From Rhodovulum sp. (GTDB lineage Bacteria; Pseudomonadota; Alphaproteobacteria; Rhodobacterales; Rhodobacteraceae): DNA of 64,000 nucleotides. The position numbers and the translations under genes were made by a program. The stretch lies in contig JACKKC010000001.1 in the NCBI GenBank assembly GCA_020637615.1, positions 1 through 64,000 on the forward strand. The letters run 5' to 3'. Below, piece by piece: positions 1 to 9,113 of this stretch; position 1 is the stretch's first letter; each line of letters starts with the position of its first letter. The notes beneath the pieces were generated by a model that worked only from the letters and a program-made list of their open reading frames with translations, searched no databases and was not told the origin of the DNA.

Positions 1-2
1 CG

Positions 3-800
3 CCGGCGCTGCCGGCGACGGCCGCCGCCGAGCCGATTCCGCTCGTGGTCGTCTTCGAGGATGCGGATCTGATCGTCATCGACAAGCCGGCCGGGCTGGT
101 GGTGCATCCCGCGCCTGGCGCGCGGGAGGGCACGCTGGTCAATGCGCTGCTGCATCATTGCGGGCCGAGCCTCTCGGGCATCGGCGGCGCGCTCCGGCCG
201 GGCATCGTGCACCGGATCGACAAGGATACCTCGGGGCTTCTGGTGGCCGCCAAGAACGATGCGGCGCATCAGGCGCTGGCGGCGCAGTTCGCGGCGCATC
301 GCCTGGAGCGGCGCTATCTCGCGGTGGTGCGCGGGGCGCCCGACCCGGCCGATCCGCGGCTCGCGGGGCTGGCAGGGGTGTCCTGGGAGCCGGGCGGCGT
401 GCTGCGCATCGAGGGCCGCATCGGCCGGCATCCCGGCGACCGCAAGCGCATGGCGGTGCTGAGCGCGGGCGGCAAGCCGGCGGTCACGCGGGCGCGGGTC
501 CTCGAACGCTTCGGCCCGAAGGGAGCGCCGAGCGCGTCCCTCGTCGAATGCTGGCTGGAAACCGGGCGGACCCATCAGATCCGGGTGCATCTGACCTTCG
601 CGGGGCATCCGCTCATCGGGGACAGCGTCTATGGGCGGCGCGGCGGCTCGGGGCCGCTGGCGGATTTCCCGCGCCAGGCGCTGCATGCGGCGACACTGGG
701 CTTCCTGCATCCCCGGAGCGGCGAGGCGATGCGCTTCGAGGCGCCGCCGCCCGAGGATTTTGCGACTCTGCTGGCGAAATTGCGGGCGGGGGCGTCCTGA
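3..800 (+). CDS. rluD: RluA/RluD-family 23S rRNA pseudouridine synthase (5' partial)
   Basis: Converts specific uridines in 23S rRNA to pseudouridine. The frame is open from base 3 and reads ALPATAAAEPIPL into the catalytic domain, so the N-terminal (S4-like) part lies outside the window; the GTG at 45 is internal, not the start. The family signature HRIDKDTSGL (around base 210) carries the catalytic Asp, and the later GRTHQIRVHL block (around 565) is also typical. The gene ends with TGA at 798-800 and converges on tdh. RluA, RluC and RluD paralogues are alike; the DLIVIDKPAGLVVHPAPG start of the domain favours RluD, but the exact target uridine is inferred. Confidence 0.9.
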   Translation, partial: PALPATAAAEPIPLVVVFEDADLIVIDKPAGLVVHPAPGAREGTLVNALLHHCGPSLSGIGGALRPGIVHRIDKDTSGLLVAAKNDAAHQALAAQFAAHRLERRYLAVVRGAPDPADPRLAGLAGVSWEPGGVLRIEGRIGRHPGDRKRMAVLSAGGKPAVTRARVLERFGPKGAPSASLVECWLETGRTHQIRVHLTFAGHPLIGDSVYGRRGGSGPLADFPRQALHAATLGFLHPRSGEAMRFEAPPPEDFATLLAKLRAGAS

Positions 801-814
801 CGGCGCGGGGCCGG

Positions 815-1858
815 TCAGGCCCCTGTCCAGTCCATGACGACCTTGCCGGAATTGCCCGAGCGCATGACCTCGAACCCGGCGGCGAAATCGTCGATGCCGA
901 TGCGATGGGTGATCAGGGGCGCGAGATCGAGCCCCGATTGCACGAAGGCGATCATCTTGTACCAGGTCTCGAACATCTCGCGGCCGTAGATGCCCTTGAG
1001 CGTCAGCATCTTGAAGATGACCTTGTTCCAGTCGATCTCGAACCCGGCCGGGGCGATGCCGAGGATGGCGATCTTGCCGCCATTGTTCATCTTGTCGATC
1101 ATGTCGCGGAAGGCCGGCGCGGCGCCGGACATCTCGAGGCCGATGTCGAAGCCCTCGGTCATGCCGATGCGCGCCATCACGTCCGAGAGGTTCTCCGCCC
1201 CGGCGTCGACGACGGTCTCGATGCCGAGGCTCCGGGCGAGGTCGAGCCGGTAGGGATTGACGTCGGTGATGACGACCTTGCGCGCCCCGGCGCGCGCGGC
1301 GACCAGCGCGCCCATGATGCCGATGGGGCCGGCGCCGGTGACCAGCACGTCCTCGCCCACGAGATCGAAGCTGAGCGCGGTATGCACCGCGTTGCCGAAG
1401 GGGTCGAAGATCGCGGCGATCTCGTCGGGCACGTCGTCGGGGATCAGGACGACGTTGTCCTCGGGGATGCAGACGAATTCGGCGAAGGACCCGGGCCGGT
1501 CGACGCCGACGCCCTTGGTGTTGCGGCAGAGATGCCCGCGCCCTGCACGACAGTTGCGGCAGGCGCCGCAGACGATATGGCCCTCGCCCGAGACGCGCTG
1601 GCCCACATGGAAGCGCCGCACCGCCGAGCCGGTCTCGGCGATGGTGCCGCAGAATTCGTGCCCCGTCACCATCGGGACCGGCACGGTCCGCGCGGCCCAG
1701 GCGTCCCAGTTCCAGATATGCACGTCGGTGCCGCAGATGGCGGATTTGGCGACCTTGATCAGCACGTCCGTAGGCCCCGGCTCGGGCACCGGCACGCGCT
1801 CCATCCAGAGACCGGGCTCCGGGCGGGATTTGACCAGCGCCTTCATCTCGTTGCTCAT
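815..1858 (-). CDS. tdh: L-threonine 3-dehydrogenase
   Basis: A 347-residue zinc-dependent medium-chain dehydrogenase that oxidises L-threonine to 2-amino-3-ketobutyrate with NAD+. Visible features are the catalytic zinc ligands C42 (ICGTDVH) and H67-E68 (GHEF), the structural zinc cysteines C97, C100, C103 and C111, and a Rossmann segment (VTGAGPIGIMGA). Length matches the bacterial enzyme (about 341 residues). Its ATG overlaps the stop of the upstream gene kbl by four bases, so the two are translationally coupled and form the threonine-to-glycine pathway. Confidence 0.95.
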   Translation of the reverse strand: MSNEMKALVKSRPEPGLWMERVPVPEPGPTDVLIKVAKSAICGTDVHIWNWDAWAARTVPVPMVTGHEFCGTIAETGSAVRRFHVGQRVSGEGHIVCGACRNCRAGRGHLCRNTKGVGVDRPGSFAEFVCIPEDNVVLIPDDVPDEIAAIFDPFGNAVHTALSFDLVGEDVLVTGAGPIGIMGALVAARAGARKVVITDVNPYRLDLARSLGIETVVDAGAENLSDVMARIGMTEGFDIGLEMSGAAPAFRDMIDKMNNGGKIAILGIAPAGFEIDWNKVIFKMLTLKGIYGREMFETWYKMIAFVQSGLDLAPLITHRIGIDDFAAGFEVMRSGNSGKVVMDWTGA

Positions 1859-3045
1859 GCGATGACTCCCAGTTCGCGCCCGGTATCGGCGAAGGCGGCG
1901 ATGGCGGTGGCGACATCGTCGTCGGAATGCGCGGCGGACATCTGGGTGCGGATGCGCGCCTTGCCCCTGGGAACGACGGGGAAGGAGAAGCCGACGACGT
2001 AGACGCCGCGGTCGAGCATCCGCGCCGCGAAGTCCTGGGCGAGCTGGGCGTCACCCAGCATGACCGGGATGATCGGGTGACCGGCGCCGGCGAGCTCGAA
2101 GCCGAGTGCGGTCATCTCGGCGCGGAACCGGGCGGAATTCGCCACGAGACGCCCGCGCATCTCCTGGCCGGTCTCGATCATCTCCAGAACCTTCAGCGAG
2201 GTGGCGGCGATCACCGGGGCGAGGGTGTTCGAGAAGAGATAGGGGCGCGAGCGCTGCCGCAGCAGGTCGACGACCGGGCCGCGCGCGGCGGTATAGCCGC
2301 CCGAGGCGCCGCCGAGGGCCTTGCCGAGCGTGCCCGTGAGGATGTCGACGCGATCCGCGACGCCGCAGAGCTCCGGCGTGCCGCGGCCGCCGGGGCCGAC
2401 GAAGCCGACCGCATGGCTGTCGTCCACCATCACCAGCGCGTCGTGGCGCTGGGCGAGATCGCAGATCCCCGCCAGGTTGGCGATGATCCCGTCCATGGAG
2501 AAGACGCCGTCGGTGGCGATCAGGCGGTGCCGCGCGCCGGAGGCCTCCTTCAGGCAGCGTTCGAGATCGCCCATGTCGTTGTTGGCATAGCGCAGGCGCC
2601 GCGCCTTGCAGAGCCGCACGCCGTCGATGATCGAGGCATGGTTCAGCGCGTCGGAGATGATGGCGTCCTCCTCTCCGAGCAGGGTCTCGAAGAGGCCGGC
2701 ATTGGCGTCGAAGCAGGAGCCGTAGAGGATCGCGTCCTCCATGCCGAGAAATCCGGCGAGCCGCGCCTCGAGCGCCTTGTGCTCTTCCTGGGTGCCGCAG
2801 ATGAACCGCACCGAGGCCATGCCGTAGCCGTATCGCTCGAGGGCCGCCTTGGCCGTCTCGATCAGCTCCGGGTGGTCGGCGAGGCCGAGGTAGTTATTGG
2901 CGCAGAAGTTGAGCACCTGCCCGCCGGGGTCGGCCTCGATGCGGCCCGATTGCGGCGAGGAGATCACGCGCTCGCGCTTGTAGAGGCCGGCGGCCTCGAT
3001 CTCGCCCAGCTCCGCCTCGATCCGGTCGATGAATTTCGCTGTCAT
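1855..3045 (-). CDS. kbl: Glycine C-acetyltransferase (2-amino-3-ketobutyrate CoA ligase)
   Basis: A 396-residue PLP enzyme of the alpha-oxoamine synthase family, cleaving 2-amino-3-ketobutyrate with CoA to glycine and acetyl-CoA. The PLP lysine is K242 in GTLGKALGG; the DDSHAVG motif (about 208-214) and HASII (136-140) are family positions. The frame is open further upstream, but the ATG at 3045 gives the usual length (E. coli Kbl 398) and follows an AAGGA ribosome site, so it was chosen. It is the first gene of the kbl-tdh operon and is divergent from rpoH. Confidence 0.95.
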   Translation of the reverse strand: MTAKFIDRIEAELGEIEAAGLYKRERVISSPQSGRIEADPGGQVLNFCANNYLGLADHPELIETAKAALERYGYGMASVRFICGTQEEHKALEARLAGFLGMEDAILYGSCFDANAGLFETLLGEEDAIISDALNHASIIDGVRLCKARRLRYANNDMGDLERCLKEASGARHRLIATDGVFSMDGIIANLAGICDLAQRHDALVMVDDSHAVGFVGPGGRGTPELCGVADRVDILTGTLGKALGGASGGYTAARGPVVDLLRQRSRPYLFSNTLAPVIAATSLKVLEMIETGQEMRGRLVANSARFRAEMTALGFELAGAGHPIIPVMLGDAQLAQDFAARMLDRGVYVVGFSFPVVPRGKARIRTQMSAAHSDDDVATAIAAFADTGRELGVIA

Positions 3046-3379
3046 CGCTGCCGCATCCTTCTCTGCCGGGGGCCGGTCCCGGCAAGAGGCGGGGCCGGGG
3101 CCCAATCTGCGCGGATCCCGGCGCCAAGTCCAGCGGTCGGGACGCGGCGCCCGAGGGATGGACATTCCGGTGCTGCGCTGCAATAAAAGCCGCCTGTCGC
3201 GGGGCGATCACCCATCGCTTCACCGCGGCGCGGCCGGGGAAGGCGCCCCGGCTCGCGGGAACGTGGGCGCGGCCCGGCGCGTTTTCGACGGAAATCCGCG
3301 ACGCGTGCGTTATACTATACGGAAAGTGACGTGACGCGGGCCTTCGCCAGGGCGAGGGACCGCGGAAGGAGGAGGCGGG
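3046..3379. promoter_or_regulatory. Divergent kbl / rpoH intergenic region
   Basis: About 330 bases holding the promoters of kbl (leftward) and rpoH (rightward). The rpoH side has TATACT at 3311-3316 as a possible -10 box, with no convincing -35 at normal spacing, and a strong AAGGAGG ribosome site at 3366-3372. A short inverted repeat (GCCGGG/CCCGGC) lies near 3067-3085. No additional gene is seen. Confidence 0.4.
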
Positions 3380-4276
3380 ATGAATTATGCCAAGCTGCCG
3401 GCGCCGTCCCCGGAACAGGGGCTGTCGCGCTACATGCAGGAGATCCGGAAGTTCCCGATGCTGGAACCGGAGCAGGAGTACATGCTGGCCAAGGCCTGGG
3501 TCGACCATGGCGACACCGAGGCCGCGCATCAGCTGGTGACGAGCCACCTGCGGCTGGCGGCCAAGATCGCCATGGGCTACCGCGGCTACGGGCTGCCCAC
3601 GGCCGAGGTCATCTCAGAGGCCAATGTCGGCCTGATGCAGGCGGTCAAGCGCTTCGATCCCGAGAAGGGATTCCGGCTTGCGACCTATGCCATGTGGTGG
3701 ATCCGGGCGAGCATCCAGGAATACATCCTGCGGTCCTGGAGCCTGGTGAAGATGGGCACCACCGCGGCTCAGAAGAAGCTCTTCTTCAACCTGCGCAAGG
3801 CCAAGAACAAGATCGGCGCCATCGAGGAGGGCGAGTTGCGCCCCGAGAACGTGGCCAGGATCGCCCATGACCTGAGCGTGACCGAGGAAGAGGTGATCTC
3901 GATGAACCGCCGCATGTCCGGCGGGGACGCGAGCCTCAACGCCCAGGTCAACAGCGATGGCGACGGGTCCGCCGAATGGCTGGACTGGCTGGAGGACGAG
4001 GAGGCCGACCAGGCCACGGCGCTGGCCGAAAGGGACGAGCTCGAGAGCCGCCACGCGCTTCTGCTCGAAGCCATGCAGGCGCTCAACGAGCGCGAGCGGC
4101 ACATCCTGACCGAGCGGCGGCTGAAGGACGAGCCGGTGACGCTGGAGGAGCTTAGCCAGGAATACGACGTCAGCCGCGAGCGCATCCGCCAGATCGAGGT
4201 CCGCGCCTTCGAGAAGCTGCAGAAGAAGATGCGCGAACTCGCCGCGGAGCGCGGGATGGTGCCGGAGCTCAACTGA
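3380..4276 (+). CDS. rpoH: RNA polymerase sigma-32 factor RpoH
   Basis: A 298-residue heat-shock sigma factor. Regions 1.2-2 are clear (SRYMQEIRKFPMLEPEQEY; LRLAAKIAMGYRGYGLP; the melting helix ATYAMWWIRASIQEYILRSW at 101-120). The diagnostic RpoH box QKKLFFNLRK is at 131-140, separating it from RpoD and RpoS. Region 4 ends in the HTH YDVSRERIRQIEVRAFEKL. Translation starts behind an excellent AAGGAGG. Many alphaproteobacteria have two RpoH paralogues, and which one this is cannot be decided here. Confidence 0.96.
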   Translation: MNYAKLPAPSPEQGLSRYMQEIRKFPMLEPEQEYMLAKAWVDHGDTEAAHQLVTSHLRLAAKIAMGYRGYGLPTAEVISEANVGLMQAVKRFDPEKGFRLATYAMWWIRASIQEYILRSWSLVKMGTTAAQKKLFFNLRKAKNKIGAIEEGELRPENVARIAHDLSVTEEEVISMNRRMSGGDASLNAQVNSDGDGSAEWLDWLEDEEADQATALAERDELESRHALLLEAMQALNERERHILTERRLKDEPVTLEELSQEYDVSRERIRQIEVRAFEKLQKKMRELAAERGMVPELN

Positions 4277-4339
4277 CCGGCCCGAACCGGCGCCGCCATG
4301 GTGACGCTGGGGGTACCCCGGATGGGGGGATCCCCGCAT

Positions 4340-4365
4340 CCGGACTTGATCTTGCTCAAGTCCGG
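4340..4365 (+). terminator. Hairpin after rpoH
   Basis: Perfect 10-bp stem (CCGGACTTGA / TCAAGTCCGG) with a 6-base loop, 64 bases after the rpoH stop. There is no T-tract, so it may be a weak terminator or an mRNA 3'-end structure. It sits directly before the PhoB-like box, consistent with a boundary between two transcription units. Confidence 0.5.
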
Positions 4366-4377
4366 CGCCATGGCATC

Positions 4378-4396
4378 ATGTCATAAAACCGTCACA
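4378..4396 (+). promoter_or_regulatory. PhoB box upstream of the phosphate transport operon
   Basis: ATGTCAT-AAAA-CCGTCAC-A matches the PhoB tandem-repeat consensus (CTGTCAT, AT-rich 4-mer, CTGTCAC) at all but two positions: A for C at position 1 and C for T at the second position of the downstream repeat. It lies 52 bases before the ATG of a phosphate transporter, where PhoB normally replaces -35 recognition. The match is read directly; PhoB control is inferred from it and the neighbouring genes. Confidence 0.8.
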
Positions 4397-4448
4397 CATC
4401 TGGCGCCGTCGCGCGCGGGGAAGCCTGTGCGCGGGAGGGGCGGGGCGG

Positions 4449-6023
4449 ATGGAGAGCGATCCAGTCAACGTCAAGAAGCTGGAGGCCGCACTCCTGGTGA
4501 ACCGGAGCGAGCTCTTCCGCTTCGGCAGCGCGCTGCTCTTCGTCGTGCTGATCATGCTCTTCACCATGGCGAACAGCCCGGGCGGACAGCACGGCACGCT
4601 GCTCGTGGCCGCCGCGATGATCGGCGGCTACATGGCGCTCAACATCGGCGCCAACGACGTGGCCAACAACGTCGGCCCGGCGGTGGGGTCGCATGCGATC
4701 ACCCTGGCCGGGGCCATCGCCATCGCCGCGATCTTCGAGGCCTCGGGCGCGCTGATCGCCGGGGGCGACGTGGTCGGGACCATCAAGAACGGCATCATCG
4801 ACCCCCACCTGATCGCCGATGCCGACACCTTCATCTGGCTGATGACGGCGGCGCTGCTCGCGGCCGCGATCTGGCTCAACATCGCCACCGCCCTGGGCGC
4901 GCCGGTTTCCACGACCCATGCGATCGTCGGCGGCGTGCTGGGCGCGGGCATCGCCGCGGGCGGCTGGGGCATCGCCGATTGGGCGGAAGTGCTGCGCATC
5001 GCGGCCTCCTGGGTGATCTCGCCGGTTCTGGGCGGGCTCATCGCCGCGGCGTTCCTCTATCTCATCAAGCGCACGATCACCTACCGCCCCGACCTGATGC
5101 GGGCGGCGCATACCATGGTGCCGCTCCTGATCGCGGTGATGGCATGGGCCTTCACGACCTATATCGCGCTCAAGGGCCTCTCGCATGTTCTGGCCCTCAG
5201 CTTCGTTTCCGCGAGCCTGCTGGGCGCGGTCGTGGCCGGCGTGATCTGGCTGATGATGCGGCGCTACGTCGCCGAAAAGGCGCCGGATCTCAGCAACGAC
5301 AAGGAGGGCGTGAACGAGCTCTTCACCGTGCCGCTGATCTTTGCGGCGGCGCTGCTGAGCTTCGCGCATGGCGCCAACGACGTCGCGAATGCGGTTGGGC
5401 CGCTCGCGGGGATCAATGACGCGGTGATGTCCGGCGGCGTCACCGAGAAGGCCGCGATCCCGCTCTGGGTCATGCTGGTCGGTGCGGTCGGGATCGCGCT
5501 CGGCCTCGCGCTCTACGGGCCGAAGCTGATCCGCACCGTCGGCTCGGAGATCACCGACCTCGACAAGGCGCGCGCCTATTGCATCGCCATCGCCGCGGCG
5601 ATCACGGTGATCCTCGCCTCGCAATTCGGCCTTCCGGTCAGCTCGACCCATATCGCGGTGGGCGGGGTCTTCGGCGTGGGTTTCCTGCGCGAATATCTCA
5701 AGGTCAGCTATGCGCGGAAGATCGAGGAGATCCGATCGCACCACCACGACGCCGACCAGACCACGGTCGAGGCGTTCCTGGAACGCTTCGATGCGGCCAG
5801 CGTCGACCAGAAGGGCAGGATGCTCGCGGAGCTCAAGGCGGCCAGGGCGGGCAGCGCCCTTCACAAGGCCGAACGCAAGGATCTGCGGCGCCTGCACCGG
5901 ATCGAGCTGGTCAAGCGCTCGCTGCTGCTGCGCATCGCCGCGGCCTGGGTGATCACCGTGCCGGCCACCGCCCTGGCGGGCGCGATGTTCTTCTTCATGA
6001 TCCGCGGCGCGTTGCTGCCGTGA
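4449..6023 (+). CDS. PiT-family inorganic phosphate transporter
   Basis: A 524-residue integral membrane protein of the PiT family (metal-phosphate/H+ symport). The two duplicated family signatures GANDVANNVGP (about 67-77) and GANDVANAVGP (about 308-318) are present, and each half has the VSTTHAIVGG or VSSTHIAVGG loop. A charged cytoplasmic segment (about 420-490) precedes the last membrane helix. A PhoB-like box lies upstream and the stop overlaps the next GTG, so this is the first gene of a three-gene phosphate operon. PiT carriers are usually described as constitutive and low-affinity, so PhoB control would be noteworthy. Confidence 0.93.
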   Translation: MESDPVNVKKLEAALLVNRSELFRFGSALLFVVLIMLFTMANSPGGQHGTLLVAAAMIGGYMALNIGANDVANNVGPAVGSHAITLAGAIAIAAIFEASGALIAGGDVVGTIKNGIIDPHLIADADTFIWLMTAALLAAAIWLNIATALGAPVSTTHAIVGGVLGAGIAAGGWGIADWAEVLRIAASWVISPVLGGLIAAAFLYLIKRTITYRPDLMRAAHTMVPLLIAVMAWAFTTYIALKGLSHVLALSFVSASLLGAVVAGVIWLMMRRYVAEKAPDLSNDKEGVNELFTVPLIFAAALLSFAHGANDVANAVGPLAGINDAVMSGGVTEKAAIPLWVMLVGAVGIALGLALYGPKLIRTVGSEITDLDKARAYCIAIAAAITVILASQFGLPVSSTHIAVGGVFGVGFLREYLKVSYARKIEEIRSHHHDADQTTVEAFLERFDAASVDQKGRMLAELKAARAGSALHKAERKDLRRLHRIELVKRSLLLRIAAAWVITVPATALAGAMFFFMIRGALLP

Positions 6024-6508
6024 GCGGCGGGGCTGGCCCGGCCTCCCGCGAGACCATCCTCTGCGCGGTCGATTTCTCGGGCGATTCCGCCGCCGCGCTC
6101 GGCTGGGCCTGCCGCCAGTCGGCCCTGACCGACGCCCGGCTGGTGCTGCTCCATGTGGTGCATGATCCGGCGTCGAGCCCGGGCTTCTACCGCCGCGTCG
6201 GATCGGACTGGCTGGAGCCGATGGTGGCGGTCGCCGAGGACATGATGGCCGAGTTCCTCGCGGCCTTCCGGGCGGGGGCGGAGGACCTGCCGGCACTGCA
6301 AGCGCTCGAGACCCGGCTCGTGCGCGGCCTGCCCCCCGGGCGCATCGTCGAGGTCGCGCGGGAGCTGGGCGCGGATCTGGTGGTGGTCGGAAGCCGTGGC
6401 CGGACCGGTCTGCCGCATATCCTGCTCGGGTCGGTGGCCGAGCGGGTGGTGCAGACGGCGCCGGTGCCTGTGACGGTGGTCAAGCGCAGGGACGCGGCCC
6501 CGGAATGA
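6020..6508 (+). CDS. UspA-family universal stress protein
   Basis: A 162-residue single-domain Usp protein. The GTG at 6020 overlaps the PiT stop (GTGA) and was chosen for coupling and length; the frame is open further left only inside the PiT gene. The start ETILCAVDFSGDS and the ATP-binding signature GSRGRTGLPHILLGS (G-x2-G-x9-G-S) near the C-terminus indicate the ATP-binding Usp subclass. Its place between two phosphate carriers suggests a nucleotide-sensing accessory role in phosphate uptake, which is inference. Confidence 0.88.
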   Translation: MSGGAGPASRETILCAVDFSGDSAAALGWACRQSALTDARLVLLHVVHDPASSPGFYRRVGSDWLEPMVAVAEDMMAEFLAAFRAGAEDLPALQALETRLVRGLPPGRIVEVARELGADLVVVGSRGRTGLPHILLGSVAERVVQTAPVPVTVVKRRDAAPE

Positions 6509-8184
6509 CGGCCGAGCTCAACCAGTTCGACCTCTGGACCGGGCTGGCCGGCGGGCTGGCGCTCTTCCTCTTCGGCATGGATCTGATGACGGCCGCGGTG
6601 AAGCGCGCCGCGGGCGAGCATCTCAAGACCCTGCTCGGCCGGGTCACGCGCAACCGCTTTCTCGGCGCGCTGGCGGGCGCCGCGGTCACCGGGCTGGTGA
6701 ATTCCTCCACCGTGACGACGGTGATCCTCGTGGGCTTCATCTCGGCCGGGCTGATGTCCATGGCGCAGAGCGTCAGCGTGATCATGGGCGCCAATATCGG
6801 CAGCACGGTGACGGCGCAGATCCTGGCGTTCAACGTCACGCGCCTCGCGCTGCCGATGATCGCTCTGGGGTTCCTCGTGGCCTTCCAGGCCCGGTGGGAG
6901 GCCTGGAAGGACTATGGCCGGATGCTGCTCGGGCTCGGCTTCGTCTTCTACGGGATGGGGCTGATGAGCGCGGCGATGGTGCCGCTGCGCACGAACGAGA
7001 CCTTCATCGATTTCGTCGCGGCCCTCGCCAATCCGGTCGCGGCCATCCTCACGGGCATGATCTTCACCGCGCTGGTGCATTCCTCGGCGACGACCACCGG
7101 CATCGTCATCGTGCTGGCCGGGCAGGGGATGCTGACGCTCGAGACCGCCATCGCCGTGGCCCTCGGCGCCAATGTCGGAACCTGCGCGACCGCAGGCCTC
7201 GCCGCGATCGGCAAGCCGCGCGAGGCCGTTCGCGCGGCGCTGGTGCACGTGCTCTTCAACGTCGCGGGCGTCCTGATCTGGGTCGCCTTCATCCCGCAGC
7301 TGGCGGCGCTGGTCCGCTACGTCTCGCCCGCCGGCGACGTGCCGCGGCAGGTGGCCAATGCCCACACGATCTTCAACGTCGCCAATACCCTCGTCTTCAT
7401 CGGCTTCACGACGCAGATCGCGCGGCTGGTCGAATGGATCGTGCCCGACAGTCCGATCACCGCGGACGAGCCGCTGAAGCCGCTCTATCTCGACACGGCG
7501 CTGCTCTCGACGCCGGCGGTGGCGATGGAGAACGCCCGGCGCGAGCTCGGCCGGATGGGCAGCTATGTCGCGGACATGCTCGACCGCGCGCTGCCGGCGG
7601 TGCTGGGGAATTCGCGCGGTGCGCTTCATGCGCTCGAGGCCATGGACAAGCCGGTGGACCGGCTGCACCAGGCGATCATCGCCTACCTCGGCCGGGTATC
7701 GCTCAACCGCCTCTCGGAGGACCAGGCGCAGACCCTGATGCAGCTCGTCGCCATGTCGAACGATCTGGAGCATGTCGGCGACCGCATCGCCACGGACCTG
7801 ACCACATCGACGCGCAAGCGGCTCGACGAGCATGCCCCGATCCGGCCCGAGGCGGCGCGGCGGATCACCGCCTATCACGCCGATGTCGCGAAGGCCTTGC
7901 GGCAGGCGGTCCAGGCGGTGATGGAGGAGGATGCGGCGCTCGCGGCCGAAGTGCGGGGGATGAAGCGGGAGGTGACGGTGCTCTCCCGGGACATCGCCCG
8001 CGAGCGCTTCCGCCACGTTCCCGATCGCGTCGATGGTGCATTGATGGCCTATGTCCGCGAGGTCGAGATCGTGGAGATCCTCGACGGCATCTTCAAGATC
8101 GCCCGCCGCATCGCCCGCGGCGAGATCGAAACCGAGGCGGAGCCGGAACCGGATGCCACGCCGGTGGTGGCCGCGGCCCGCTGA
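6505..8184 (+). CDS. Na+/phosphate cotransporter with PhoU-like C-terminal domain
   Basis: A 559-residue protein of the NptA/YjbB type. It has two Na/Pi cotransport repeats: NSSTVTTVILVGFISAG followed by MGANIGSTVTA, and HSSATTTGIVIVLAGQG followed by LGANVGTCATA. The last ~220 residues (from about 330) form a PhoU-like helical domain (MQLVAMSNDLEHVGDRIATD). The ATG overlaps the Usp stop by four bases. As the third gene of the operon it supplies either Na+-coupled uptake or, as reported for E. coli YjbB, phosphate export; direction cannot be read from sequence. Confidence 0.9.
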   Translation: MTAELNQFDLWTGLAGGLALFLFGMDLMTAAVKRAAGEHLKTLLGRVTRNRFLGALAGAAVTGLVNSSTVTTVILVGFISAGLMSMAQSVSVIMGANIGSTVTAQILAFNVTRLALPMIALGFLVAFQARWEAWKDYGRMLLGLGFVFYGMGLMSAAMVPLRTNETFIDFVAALANPVAAILTGMIFTALVHSSATTTGIVIVLAGQGMLTLETAIAVALGANVGTCATAGLAAIGKPREAVRAALVHVLFNVAGVLIWVAFIPQLAALVRYVSPAGDVPRQVANAHTIFNVANTLVFIGFTTQIARLVEWIVPDSPITADEPLKPLYLDTALLSTPAVAMENARRELGRMGSYVADMLDRALPAVLGNSRGALHALEAMDKPVDRLHQAIIAYLGRVSLNRLSEDQAQTLMQLVAMSNDLEHVGDRIATDLTTSTRKRLDEHAPIRPEAARRITAYHADVAKALRQAVQAVMEEDAALAAEVRGMKREVTVLSRDIARERFRHVPDRVDGALMAYVREVEIVEILDGIFKIARRIARGEIETEAEPEPDATPVVAAAR

Positions 8185-8287
8185 GGGGCGCGGCGGCCGC
8201 GGGCGCCTTCACGGAACCGTGTGTGGTCGGACGGGGGCGGGGCGCTAGCCTTGAAAGGCCGGTCAGCGGACATCGGGGAGGAACGAC

Positions 8288-8914
8288 ATGCGCAGGGTTG
8301 TGGGCATCGCGGCGGTGGTTCTCGCGGGTGGCCTCGGGGCGGCCGCGGCGCAGGACGGGACGATGAGCTTCTTCGTCACCAGCCAGAACCCCGGCCAGGG
8401 CGCGAATTTCGGCGGGCTCGCGGGGGCGGACGCGCATTGCGCCGGCCTCGCCGAAGCCGCCGGCGTCACCGGCAGGACCTGGGCGGCCTATCTCTCCACG
8501 AGCAGCGACGATGCGCGAGACCGGATCGGCAGCGGGCCCTGGGTCAATGCCGAAGGCGTGGTGATCGCCGAAAGCGTCGAGGCGCTGCACGGCGAGGGCA
8601 ACAACATCACCAAGGCGACGGCGCTCGACGAGACCGGGGCGATGGTCAACGGGCGCGGCGACGATCCCATCCGGCACGACATCCTGACCGGGTCGATGCC
8701 GGACGGCACCAGGGCGGCGGAGACCTGCGGCGACTGGACGCTCGGTGGCGAGGAGGGGGCCGCGATCGTCGGGCATCACGATCGCATGGGGCGCGACGAG
8801 TCCCCGGCGTCGAAGTCGTGGAATGCCTCCCATGCCTCGCGCGGCGGATGCAGTCTCGCGGCATTGCGCGGGACCGGCGGCGACGGGTTGCTCTACTGCT
8901 TTGCCGTCGACTGA
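8288..8914 (+). CDS. Secreted lectin-like protein
   Basis: A 208-residue protein with a clear Sec signal peptide (RRVVGIAAVVLAGGLGAAAA, cleavage before QDG). The mature part (SFFVTSQNPGQGANFGGLAGADAHC..., TWAAYLSTSSDDARDRIGSGPW) resembles small secreted proteobacterial proteins annotated as lectin or DUF1554-like, with a C-type-lectin-like fold and conserved tryptophans and cysteines. No catalytic residues are recognised. It has a GGGAGGA ribosome site and stands alone, likely transcribed from its own promoter. Function is unknown; periplasmic or exported glycan binding is a guess. Confidence 0.75.
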   Translation: MRRVVGIAAVVLAGGLGAAAAQDGTMSFFVTSQNPGQGANFGGLAGADAHCAGLAEAAGVTGRTWAAYLSTSSDDARDRIGSGPWVNAEGVVIAESVEALHGEGNNITKATALDETGAMVNGRGDDPIRHDILTGSMPDGTRAAETCGDWTLGGEEGAAIVGHHDRMGRDESPASKSWNASHASRGGCSLAALRGTGGDGLLYCFAVD

Positions 8915-8983
8915 GGCATCCGCCTGATTTTTTAGGATCGGCGCCCGTACCCCGCGGCTTCTCTTCGGGGATTTGGCAAGGAC

Positions 8984-9056
8984 AAATCCGCGCGCGCCTG
9001 CCTGCCCCTCGGCAGGCGCGACAAGCGCGCCCGCCCAGTCAGGCGCGCGCGGATTT
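8984..9056. repeat. 17-bp perfect inverted repeat with a nested competing hairpin
   Basis: AAATCCGCGCGCGCCTG (8984-9000) is exactly reverse-complementary to 9040-9056. Inside it, CGCGCCTGCC (8993-9002) pairs perfectly with 9011-9020 around the loop TGCCCCTC. The inner stem shares its left arm with the outer one, so the two folds exclude each other. It lies in the 420-base gap (8915-9334) between the lectin-like gene and the diguanylate cyclase gene. Confidence 0.75.
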
Positions 9057-9113
9057 CCAACCGACGGTGAAACCCCGCATCTCTCGACCTCCGCGCTCGC
9101 GCGCTCCGGCCGA

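Noticed and set aside
158..2002. Long open frame on the + strand antisense to tdh (614 codons)
   Set aside because: Low-complexity, Arg/Gly/Asp/His-rich translation typical of the complement of GC-rich genes, with no ribosome site and overlapping two well-supported genes.
4392..6296. 634-codon antisense frame over the PiT transporter gene
   Set aside because: The + strand has duplicated GANDVAN signatures and membrane periodicity; the antisense translation has neither.
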